Of a DNA stretch of 64,000 nt, positions 55,426 through 64,000 are shown one piece after another; positions within the stretch are counted from its first letter, which is position 1; every line of letters starts with the position of its first letter. The stretch covers positions 1,413,001 through 1,477,000 of the forward strand of contig NZ_CP141266.1 of NCBI RefSeq assembly GCF_030540775.2, given 5' to 3'. The notes under the pieces were generated by a model, which saw nothing but the letters and a program-made list of their open reading frames with translations, was not told the origin of the DNA and searched no databases. The stretch is from Flavivirga abyssicola. Lineage in GTDB: Bacteria > Bacteroidota > Bacteroidia > Flavobacteriales > Flavobacteriaceae. Made by a program: the position numbers and the translations under genes.

Positions 55426-58257
55426 ATGAAGACAATTTTCTCAATTTTACTGTTGTTGTTTTGTGGATTAACTTATTCCCAAACAACTATTTCCGGCTTT
55501 GTTGTTGATGATAATAGCCAGCCTATACCTGGGGCTAATGTTATTATTGTTGGTACCTCAACAGGTGTCGTAACAGATTTTGATGGTAATTTCTCTCTTA
55601 CTGTTAATCAAAACCCTCCGTTTAGCATACAAGCAAGCAGTGTTGGTTTTGAAACCGTTACCCAAGAGGTAACGTCAAATAATCAAAAGATAACCATTGT
55701 TCTTAAAGAAGGTACATCCTTAGACGAGGTTGTTATTTCGGCATCAAGAACACCAGAACGAATATTTGAATCACCCGTAACTGTGGAACGTTTTGGGTTG
55801 AAAGCAATAAAAAACACAGCTTCTTCAGATTTCTATGATGGTTTAGAAAACCTAAAAGGTGTTGATATTAACACAAATAGTTTAACCTTTAAATCTATTA
55901 ATACTAGAGGTTTTGCAACATTCGCTAATACACGTTTTATGCAATTAGTTGATGGTATGGACAATGCCGCACCAGCTCTTAACTTTCCTTTAGGAAACCT
56001 ATTAGGAATGATAGAAACAGATGTACAGAGTGTAGAGCTTCTACCAGGAGCAGCCTCTGCCCTTTATGGTGCTAATGCGTTTAATGGAATACTATTTATG
56101 CGAAGTAAAAGCCCTTTTGATCATCATGGTATTAGTGCTTACTATAAGCAAGGGATTACTTCTCAAGAAGCAGCAGGAGACAACGACTATAAAGATTATG
56201 GTATCCGTGTTGCTCACAAATTCAGTGAAAAATTTGCTGCAAAAGTTAATTTTAGTTACTTACAAGGAACCGATTGGGTTGCAAACGATACCAGAGGAAA
56301 AGATCGTACCACTACTTTTGTAGAGAGTAATAGCACCAGAGAAAATGACATCGATTATGATGGTGTTAATGTATATGGTGATATTGCTACAATTAATATT
56401 AAAACAGTAGCAGACAGACTTGCTGCTCTAGGACGACTGCCTAACCCTGATTTAGCTAATTTAGTACCTTCTGTTAATGTTAGTAGAACAGGTTATGACG
56501 AAGCAGATTTAACAGATTATGATGCCAAAAGTATAAAAACCGATTGGGGATTATACTATAGACCATGGGAGAATGATTTTGAAATTCAATACGTAGGTAA
56601 AATAGGTTCTGGATCAACTGTTTATCAAGGATCTAATAGATATTCTATCAAGAATTTCTTTTTACAACAGCATAAGCTGGAAATAAAAAACGATAACTTT
56701 TTCTTAAGAGGCTATGTTACTGCAGATAATGCAGGTGATTCCTATGACATGGTATTTACAGGTGTAAATATAAATAGACAATGGAAAACAGATGAAGTTT
56801 GGTTTGGCGAATACACAGGAGCTTTCATTGAAGGCACATTGGCTGGGTTAAATGCGAACCAAGCTCATGCTAATGCAAGGCAAGCCGCAGATACCGGAAG
56901 ATATGAACCCGGAAGCCCTCAGTTTCAAAATGCTTTCAACACGGTGATAAACGATCCTGACGTATTAACTGGTAGTAAATTTAGAGATGAATCTAAAATC
57001 TATCATTCTGATGCCAACTATAACTTCAGTCATTTAACAGATTTTGCCGAAATTCAAGTTGGTGGTTCCTACAGAAAGTATGTATTAAACTCCTTTGGTT
57101 CCATCTATACAGATAAATTAGAAGAAATTCCATACTCTGAAGTTGGACTGTATACACAAATTCAAAAGAAGTTTTTAGAAGATGAGCGTTTAAAATTAAC
57201 AGCATCTATTCGTTATGACAAATCAGAACTTTTTGATGCCTTTTTCTCTCCAAGATTATCCCTAGGTTATAATTTGGGAGAAGAGAATAACCATAACTTA
57301 AGAGCCTCTTTTCAAACAGGTTTTAGAAACCCAGATACGCAAGCTCTGTACATTGGTTTCAATGTAGGAAGTATTATTTTATTAGGTAGTGCACCAGATA
57401 ATCCAGAAAGAGATTTAAGAACAGTTAGCGGAGATGATATTTCCACCACTGGACAAAGTATTATTGGTACTAGTTTTAATTATGACGGTACTGGAGCTTA
57501 CAACAACTCCTTTACAAGAACTTCGGTGGCGGCATTTGCTGCTTCACAAAATCCTGCAGATTTAAAAATAGCTAATCCAGGTATTGTAAAACCAGAACAG
57601 GTTAGTTCTTTTGAAGCAGGCTATAGAGGAAAATTAGACAAGGTTATTATTGATTTTAGTGCTTACTTAAATCAATATCAAGATTTTATTACCACAGTAG
57701 ATGTTGTGAACCCATATTATGGAGATGTGCAATTATCTCAAACAGCTCCTGGTGGAACTCCTTTAGCTATAGTTGCAGTAGCTAATAGTGATTTTCAAGC
57801 CTATAGAGCCTATACAAATACGACAGCAGATGTTAATTCTTATGGTGCGGCACTAGGCGTAACCACTAAAATATTTGGAAACTATGATTTAGGTATGAAT
57901 TACACATATGCAAAATTAGATTTTGATCGTGATGCCAATCCAGATTTCCAAACAAACTTTAACACACCAGAACACAAAGTAAAAGCATCTTTTGGTAATA
58001 CTAATTTATTTAAAAACTTCGGTTTTAATGTCGCTTGGAGATGGAGTGATAATTATGTTTGGGAAGCGTCTTTTGCTACAGCAGAAGTTCCTGCTTACCA
58101 TGTTTTAGACGCTCAAATAAACTTGCGTGTACCCTCTTTAAAGTCAACCTTTAAAGCTGGTGCTTCCAATCTTTTAGGTGATGAATACTTTACAGCTGTG
58201 GGAACAGGCTTAATAGGTTCACAGTTTTACCTTTCATGGACAATTAATAACTTATAA
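55426..58257 (+). CDS. TonB-dependent receptor, paired with an SGNH lipoprotein
   Basis: Outer-membrane receptor of 943 residues. The signal peptide ends at GLTYSQ (about 19). The CarboxypepD_reg-like domain (about 22-105) has GFVVDDNSQPIPGANVIIVG, and the plug (about 110-230) has TRGFATFANTRFMQLVDGMD and GAASALYGANAFNGILFM. The barrel ends in SQFYLSWTINNL. It is a different subfamily from the receptors at 9743-20088. The next gene, 10 bp away, encodes an SGNH lipoprotein, so the two work together at the outer membrane, perhaps on a lipid or ester ligand. Confidence 0.93.
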   Translation: MKTIFSILLLLFCGLTYSQTTISGFVVDDNSQPIPGANVIIVGTSTGVVTDFDGNFSLTVNQNPPFSIQASSVGFETVTQEVTSNNQKITIVLKEGTSLDEVVISASRTPERIFESPVTVERFGLKAIKNTASSDFYDGLENLKGVDINTNSLTFKSINTRGFATFANTRFMQLVDGMDNAAPALNFPLGNLLGMIETDVQSVELLPGAASALYGANAFNGILFMRSKSPFDHHGISAYYKQGITSQEAAGDNDYKDYGIRVAHKFSEKFAAKVNFSYLQGTDWVANDTRGKDRTTTFVESNSTRENDIDYDGVNVYGDIATINIKTVADRLAALGRLPNPDLANLVPSVNVSRTGYDEADLTDYDAKSIKTDWGLYYRPWENDFEIQYVGKIGSGSTVYQGSNRYSIKNFFLQQHKLEIKNDNFFLRGYVTADNAGDSYDMVFTGVNINRQWKTDEVWFGEYTGAFIEGTLAGLNANQAHANARQAADTGRYEPGSPQFQNAFNTVINDPDVLTGSKFRDESKIYHSDANYNFSHLTDFAEIQVGGSYRKYVLNSFGSIYTDKLEEIPYSEVGLYTQIQKKFLEDERLKLTASIRYDKSELFDAFFSPRLSLGYNLGEENNHNLRASFQTGFRNPDTQALYIGFNVGSIILLGSAPDNPERDLRTVSGDDISTTGQSIIGTSFNYDGTGAYNNSFTRTSVAAFAASQNPADLKIANPGIVKPEQVSSFEAGYRGKLDKVIIDFSAYLNQYQDFITTVDVVNPYYGDVQLSQTAPGGTPLAIVAVANSDFQAYRAYTNTTADVNSYGAALGVTTKIFGNYDLGMNYTYAKLDFDRDANPDFQTNFNTPEHKVKASFGNTNLFKNFGFNVAWRWSDNYVWEASFATAEVPAYHVLDAQINLRVPSLKSTFKAGASNLLGDEYFTAVGTGLIGSQFYLSWTINNL

Positions 58258-58267
58258 AAAGATCATT

Positions 58268-59821
58268 ATGAATATTAGATATATATACCTTTTTGTCCTT
58301 GCTTTAGGATTTTTTGCTTGCGACGAAGACGATAACATATTACCAGAAGAAGTCATTTTACCAGAATTAACAACTGGTTCTGCAGATTTTTCAAATTATG
58401 TAGCTGTAGGCGCTTCATTTACATCTGGTTTTACAGATGGAGGTTTATTTAAAGCTTCACAGGAAAATTCATTCCCTAACATTTTATCAAAAGAGTTTGC
58501 AAAAGCAGGTGGAGGCGATTTTACGCAACCTTTAATGAGTGATAATACAGGAGGGATTTTAGTAGGGGGTAATGTAATAAGAGGTTACAGGCTAACATTT
58601 AATAGCGCCATTCCAGGACCGCAACCGTTAGATGCTTTTTTAACAGGCTTAGGAGCCCCTGTTCCTCCTATTACTACAGAAGCTGGAGTGAGCATTGGCA
58701 GCGACTTTAAAAATTTCGGTATCCCTGGTGCAAAAAGTTGGCATCTTGTAGCTCCTGGTTATGCCGGATTAAATCCATACTACGCACGTATAGCATCTGC
58801 TCCAATGGCTACAGTTTTGGCTGATGCTATGGCACAAAATCCTACATTCTTCACATTATCTGAAGTCGGAGGTAATGATGTATTAGGTTATGCAACCTCT
58901 GGAGGAGACGGATCAAATTTAATAACACCTTCTGCCGGGTCTGCTGGAGTTGGTTTTGATGAGACATTTAATACTTTGGTAACCACCTTAACTTCTGGAG
59001 GAGCAAAAGGTGTCGTTACAAATGTTCCTTACGTTACAGATTTACCACATTTTACAACGGTACCAAATAACGCTCTAGTTATAGATGAAGCTACTGCTGG
59101 TCAATTAACTGGGTTTTTTCAGGCTGTAGCAGGAATCTTTACTCAGGTTTTAATAGGACAAATGGTCCCTCCTGCTCAAGCCCAAGCTTTGGCTTCTCAA
59201 TATGCTATACCATTTAGCGCAGGAGCGAATAGATGGATTATAGATGTTCCTGTAACGCCTACCAATCCTTTAGGTTTTAGGCAAATGACCGAAGACGAGT
59301 TATTGGTATTAACTATAGACCAAAGTGCTTTAGCTCAAGGCTATGGTTCAGTAGCTTTAACACCAGAAGTTTTACAAGTTTTAGGAATTCTTCAAACTGG
59401 AGGCACACCAACACCTCAACAGGGCGCTTTGGTAATTGCTGCTGTTAATGGTATTGATGATGGAGATGCCTTAGATAGTGATGAGCTTGCTGAAATAAAA
59501 GCTGCAACTGACGCATATAATATAACTATTGCTGAAATAGCAAATTCAAATGATAACATTGCCTTAGTTGATTTAAACAGTATTCTTAATGAACTAGCAA
59601 GTACAGGTATTGATTTTGATGGTTTTAACCTCAATGCAGATTTAGTTACAGGTGGAGCAGTAGGTTTAGACGGGATTCATTTAACAGCAAGGGGATATGC
59701 TTATTTAGCAAACAAATTTTTAGAAGCTATTGATAGTGCTTTTGGATCTAACTTCATTGAATCCGGAAATATTGCCAAAGCAAATGACTACCCAACAAAT
59801 TACTCGCCTACACTACAATAA
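58268..59821 (+). CDS. SGNH/GDSL-family lipoprotein, probable esterase
   Basis: 517 residues. The lipobox LGFFAC places the lipidated Cys at about residue 18. The SGNH fold has block I YVAVGASFTSGFTDGG with the candidate nucleophile Ser (about 49), block III VGGNDVLGYATSGG with Asn, and block V GLDGIHLTARGYAYLANKF with Asp/His. Long low-complexity Ala/Gly insertions lie between blocks. This catalytic set is complete. It is co-transcribed with the TonB receptor and followed by a terminator. It likely hydrolyses an ester at the cell surface; the substrate is unknown. Confidence 0.88.
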   Translation: MNIRYIYLFVLALGFFACDEDDNILPEEVILPELTTGSADFSNYVAVGASFTSGFTDGGLFKASQENSFPNILSKEFAKAGGGDFTQPLMSDNTGGILVGGNVIRGYRLTFNSAIPGPQPLDAFLTGLGAPVPPITTEAGVSIGSDFKNFGIPGAKSWHLVAPGYAGLNPYYARIASAPMATVLADAMAQNPTFFTLSEVGGNDVLGYATSGGDGSNLITPSAGSAGVGFDETFNTLVTTLTSGGAKGVVTNVPYVTDLPHFTTVPNNALVIDEATAGQLTGFFQAVAGIFTQVLIGQMVPPAQAQALASQYAIPFSAGANRWIIDVPVTPTNPLGFRQMTEDELLVLTIDQSALAQGYGSVALTPEVLQVLGILQTGGTPTPQQGALVIAAVNGIDDGDALDSDELAEIKAATDAYNITIAEIANSNDNIALVDLNSILNELASTGIDFDGFNLNADLVTGGAVGLDGIHLTARGYAYLANKFLEAIDSAFGSNFIESGNIAKANDYPTNYSPTLQ

Positions 59822-59843
59822 TTTAAAATAAAATTATCATTAT

Positions 59844-59870
59844 AAAACACCTTCAGTTAGAAGGTGTTTT
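59844..59870 (+). terminator. Intrinsic terminator after the SGNH gene
   Basis: AAAACACCTTC (59844-59854) pairs with GAAGGTGTTTT (59860-59870), with a 5-base loop, followed by TTT. It lies 22 bp past the stop codon. Confidence 0.92.
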
Positions 59871-59920
59871 TTTATTATAAAAAAGCTCTAAAAACAACTT
59901 TTATTTTAAATTAAAAAATA

Positions 59921-59928
59921 TATCTTTG
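59921..59928 (+). promoter_or_regulatory. -7 box of the atpD promoter
   Basis: TATCTTTG matches TAnnTTTG. The expected -33 position near 59899 has only CAACTTTTA, a poor TTG. Transcription would begin near 59934, leaving a leader of about 55 nt before the atpD start codon. Confidence 0.6.
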
Positions 59929-59985
59929 CACGCGAAAACTAAAAGTGTTTTCATACAATTAAATCGCATAATATTAAATACATAA

Positions 59986-61497
<1,512 letters not shown>

Positions 61498-61507
61498 CCT
61501 AAGCAAG

Positions 61508-61581
61508 TGCTGAATTTATTTCAGCATCTTAAATTTTGAACTTTGAATAGAAATTAAAAGACCCTGAACCAAGTTCAGGGT
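61508..61581 (+). repeat. Two hairpins between atpD and atpC
   Basis: TGCTGAA (61508-61514) pairs with TTCAGCA (61520-61526). ACCCTGAAC (61561-61569) pairs with GTTCAGGGT (61573-61581). Neither is followed by a strong T-run, so they are more likely mRNA processing or translation-tuning elements, or palindromic repeats, than terminators. Confidence 0.6.
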
Positions 61582-61599
61582 ACTAAAATAAGTTTTAGT

Positions 61600-61878
61600 A
61601 TGTATTTAGAAATTGTATCACCTGAAGCAACCTTATTTAGTGGAGAAGTAACTAGTGTTGCCGTTCCTGGAGTCAATGGAGATTTCGAAATGTTAAATAA
61701 TCACGCACCTATTGTATCTTTATTAAAAGAAGGTGTTGTGAAAATTTCAGGAAATATTGAATTATCTGAAGCCGTTCAGGATAAGTTTACTAAAGGAGAA
61801 AAAGACACGACTTTATTAAAGATAAATTCTGGAACTATAGAAATGAAAGACAATAAAATTATTGTTTTAGCAGACTAA
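61600..61878 (+). CDS. atpC: F1F0 ATP synthase subunit epsilon, short form
   Basis: Central stalk subunit of F1. 92 residues cover only the N-terminal beta-sandwich (YLEIVSPEATLFSGEVTSVA, GDFEMLNNHAPIVSLL). The C-terminal two-helix domain that can inhibit ATP hydrolysis in E. coli (139 residues) is absent. The 103-bp gap behind atpD holds two hairpins. An intrinsic terminator follows. Confidence 0.95.
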   Translation: MYLEIVSPEATLFSGEVTSVAVPGVNGDFEMLNNHAPIVSLLKEGVVKISGNIELSEAVQDKFTKGEKDTTLLKINSGTIEMKDNKIIVLAD

Positions 61879-61900
61879 ATTTCTTTTTATAAAATATATT

Positions 61901-61930
61901 AAAAACGCGAAGTAAATACTTCGCGTTTTT
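61901..61930 (+). terminator. Intrinsic terminator after atpC
   Basis: AAAAACGCGAAGTA (61901-61914) is the reverse complement of TACTTCGCGTTTTT (61917-61930), followed by TT. It also carries an A-run on the left and may act on the convergent GNAT gene. Confidence 0.93.
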
Positions 61931-61945
61931 TTATACGCCATTATT

Positions 61946-62500
61946 TTATGTCCATTTCCAGATCATTAACTCCCATACTTCACCACCCTCTGTATGTACA
62001 TCTAAAATTTCAAACCCTATTGCTCGATGTGCTCTAGAAGAACGGTTATTTTTAGAATTCACTTCTGTAATTACGGCATCAAAATCTGATTTTAATTCGT
62101 CCTTGAAGTAATAATAAAGCCTTTTAAAAATACCTTGTTTTCTATAGGCCTTATCTATGCAAATTTGCCCCATAATTAAATAACAAAGCTCTGATAAGTT
62201 TTTAGAAGCAATAATACTATCCATATACTCAAACATGGGTATAAGTTCTGGCACATCATTTCTAAACGCATTAAGCATACACAAAGCATAGCCTATAACG
62301 TTTCCATCATGCGTAGCAATTACATGTGGGCAAGCATCATTCATTCGTTTTAAAACATCAAACGTATGTTTTACAGAAACAAATCCTTCTGTTTTTATAG
62401 CTTCATTAGATAATAATATCTTAATGTTATCACTTTGTAAATCTAAGATTTGTTGTAATTCCTCCTCTGTTTTTGCACGTTTATAAATAATTTGCGTCAT
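61946..62500 (-). CDS. GNAT-family N-acetyltransferase
   Basis: 184 residues. The GNAT fold has the acetyl-CoA-binding motif A in MGQICIDKAYRKQGIFKRLY (about 110-129), with the Q/R-x-x-G/A-like loop KAYRKQGI. It also has a GYALCMLNAF strand before it and NRSSRAHRAIGFEIL (motif B). The substrate is unknown. It starts 6 bp after umuD, so it is in the SOS-type run and may be induced with it. It ends against the atpC terminator, which works on both strands. Confidence 0.9.
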   Translation of the reverse strand: MTQIIYKRAKTEEELQQILDLQSDNIKILLSNEAIKTEGFVSVKHTFDVLKRMNDACPHVIATHDGNVIGYALCMLNAFRNDVPELIPMFEYMDSIIASKNLSELCYLIMGQICIDKAYRKQGIFKRLYYYFKDELKSDFDAVITEVNSKNNRSSRAHRAIGFEILDVHTEGGEVWELMIWKWT

Positions 62501-62506
62501 TGCAAA

Positions 62507-62947
62507 CTATACTTTTTTAATAACACTCGTAACAATACCCCAAATAACAAAATCGTTATCACTGGTAATTTTTATTATTGGGTAATTAGGGTTTTCTGGT
62601 TGTAACCATACTTCATCTTTATCTACTTTTAAGCGCTTTACTGTAAATTCACCATCTAAAAAACAAACGGCTATTTTATTATTTGCAGGTTCTAAGCTTC
62701 TATCTATGACTAGTAAATCATTATCATCCAATCCAGCACCAATCATAGACTGCCCACTTACCCGTGCAAAAAAAGTAGCTTCTTTATTTTTAATAAGCTC
62801 TTTATCTAAAGACAAGCGCTGCTCCTTAAAATCTTCTGCAGGAGAAGGAAACCCAGCAGAAATTCCTGTATCGAAAAAAGGAGCCCCTGAATCGTTTGTT
62901 ACTTTTGGACTAAAAAACGTTAAATGTTGTGATTTGTGTAGTATCAT
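62507..62947 (-). CDS. umuD: UmuD-type translesion polymerase autoproteolytic subunit (S24)
   Basis: 146 residues. Serine-lysine dyad S67 (GQSMIGAGL) and K104 (GEFTVKRLKV), with an AG cleavage site at A31-G32 (ISAGFPSPAED). Spacing is identical to E. coli UmuD (C24-G25, S60, K97): 35 residues from the cleavage site to Ser and 37 from Ser to Lys. After RecA-stimulated self-cleavage it should form the accessory part of DNA polymerase V. Its start codon overlaps the umuC stop codon by 4 bp, so translation is coupled. Gene order is umuC first, the reverse of E. coli. Confidence 0.96.
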   Translation of the reverse strand: MILHKSQHLTFFSPKVTNDSGAPFFDTGISAGFPSPAEDFKEQRLSLDKELIKNKEATFFARVSGQSMIGAGLDDNDLLVIDRSLEPANNKIAVCFLDGEFTVKRLKVDKDEVWLQPENPNYPIIKITSDNDFVIWGIVTSVIKKV

Positions 62948-64000
62948 TTTACTTTAATAATATCATTAATATTAGTCGTATATCTTGGAGATAACCGTTC
63001 TTGACGCATTTTCCAAGTACGTTTTAAATCCTGATTTCCCAGCTTTATTTTATAATTTTCATATTTACCATTTAACTTGTCGATAGTATCCATCAAGGGT
63101 TTATGCTTTGGATCTTCAGTTTCAAACATATCCAATTGATGATTGTTTGTTGGGACCAAACCCGTCACAATAACACCTGCTCGTTTATATTTTATTCCTT
63201 TTTTAAAAATTGAAGCTACACTATCTACAGCACAATTACTAATAATTAAAGATGAATTAGTTGGATAAGGTAAATTTACAACTTTACTTACTCTATGTTG
63301 CTCCATGCCCTTTTTATGCCTGTCACTTCTTAAAACAACATAAATAATATGACAACTAGAACCTTGCTTACGTAATTTTTCGGCACAACTTGTTGCAAAC
63401 GTTGAAATTCGTTCTTTTATATTTTCAATATCCGAAAAAGTATACTCAAAACTTCTGGTAGTTGCAATCGCTCTTTTTGTTTGAAATTCATCTAATTTCA
63501 ACTTAGAAACACCTTCTAAATCCTTTTTTAGCTTCCATTCGGTAATTGAGAAATTCTTACGCACCCATTCATCTGGCAACTGAACAAAATCCAATGCCGT
63601 TTTGCACCCTTTTATTTTTAATCGTTTTTGCAATCCATGTCCAATACCCCAGACAGCTTCTAATTTTATCCATTTTAAAGCTTTAACTCTTTTCTCCTCA
63701 GAATCAATCACATAAACGCCATTGGTTTTATTTGGAAATTTGCGAGCTATTTTATTGGCGACCTTACTCAAAGCTTTTGTTGGAGCAATCCCCACGCAAG
63801 TAGGAATGCCTGTCCATTTTAAAATACGCTGTCTAATTTGGTTCCCGTAATCTTCAAAATCGTAATCTTCAAAACCTTTAAATTGCACAAATGCTTCATC
63901 AATGCTATACACCTCAACATCTGGAGTAAACTGTTCCAATATGGTCATAACTCGACTACTCATATCCCCATACAACGGATAATTAGAGGAATACACACAA
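62944..64000 (-). CDS. umuC: UmuC-type Y-family DNA polymerase, N-terminus beyond window
   Basis: Partial: 350 or so C-terminal residues are visible and the frame runs off the right edge. The palm region has the catalytic pair in VYSIDEAFVQF, and PTCVGIAPTKALSKVANKIA fits the fingers/palm region. Helix-hairpin-helix motif AVWGIGHGLQKRLKIKGCKT follows, then the little finger with RAIATTRSFEYTF and the C-terminal UmuC region. It is an error-prone translesion polymerase with UmuD. Its promoter and LexA box, if any, are outside the window. The stop codon is embedded in the umuD start (ATGA). Confidence 0.95.
   Translation of the reverse strand, partial: CVYSSNYPLYGDMSSRVMTILEQFTPDVEVYSIDEAFVQFKGFEDYDFEDYGNQIRQRILKWTGIPTCVGIAPTKALSKVANKIARKFPNKTNGVYVIDSEEKRVKALKWIKLEAVWGIGHGLQKRLKIKGCKTALDFVQLPDEWVRKNFSITEWKLKKDLEGVSKLKLDEFQTKRAIATTRSFEYTFSDIENIKERISTFATSCAEKLRKQGSSCHIIYVVLRSDRHKKGMEQHRVSKVVNLPYPTNSSLIISNCAVDSVASIFKKGIKYKRAGVIVTGLVPTNNHQLDMFETEDPKHKPLMDTIDKLNGKYENYKIKLGNQDLKRTWKMRQERLSPRYTTNINDIIKVK

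Overview
The window is chromosomal DNA of a marine-type member of Flavobacteriaceae (Bacteroidota). The evidence is AT-rich sequence, TonB-dependent receptors with carboxypeptidase-like N-terminal domains, a secreted protein with a type IX (T9SS) C-terminal sorting domain, DUF4270, DUF5689 and DUF3108 proteins, TAnnTTTG promoter boxes with almost no Shine-Dalgarno sequences, and a type II-C Cas9 with a 36-bp repeat that begins GTTGTAG in crRNA orientation. No rRNA or tRNA gene was seen.

1-7500, defence region. A CRISPR array of 41 visible spacers, cut by the left window edge, sits directly behind the cas9 stop codon. A 1128-residue Cas9 with intact RuvC and HNH residues is followed, divergently, by a tracrRNA with its own TAnnTTTG promoter. 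cas1 and cas2 are in neither usual position. The cas9-proximal end of the array carries an exact tandem duplication of five spacers and then a degenerate repeat. Further right lie a small HTH regulator, a palindrome, a strongly structured unassigned RNA candidate (about 6774-6956) and an orphan ORF.

7500-25000. A GIY-YIG ORF is flanked by inverted repeats. Next is a divergent locus pairing a TonB receptor and DUF5689 lipoprotein with a secreted EEP-family nuclease/phosphatase, possibly for extracellular nucleic acid or phosphate-ester use. Two paralogous TonB receptors follow, each preceded by the same palindrome TGTTAA-N5-TTAACA. A minus-strand operon then encodes a DUF3108 protein, tryptophan 2,3-dioxygenase, an M23-like lipoprotein and glucose-6-phosphate isomerase.

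25000-41200. HPPD and homogentisate dioxygenase (tyrosine breakdown), a patatin/outer-membrane barrel phospholipase, uvrC, a rimK plus aspartoacylase-like pair, a PAS histidine kinase with single-domain response regulator, 5-formyl-THF cyclo-ligase, and an ileS, DksA-like, lspA operon.

41200-64000. A 1303-residue T9SS adhesin-like protein with three GACAAAA direct repeats upstream; a panC, panD, flippase-like, esterase-like, radA gene run; a divergent starch-synthase-like gene, DUF4270 lipoprotein and glmS; a TonB receptor plus SGNH lipoprotein pair; atpD-atpC; and an SOS-type umuC-umuD-GNAT run, umuC being cut by the right window edge. Most genes are conserved flavobacterial housekeeping genes. 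The unusual material is concentrated in the first 8 kb and in a few regulatory motifs.
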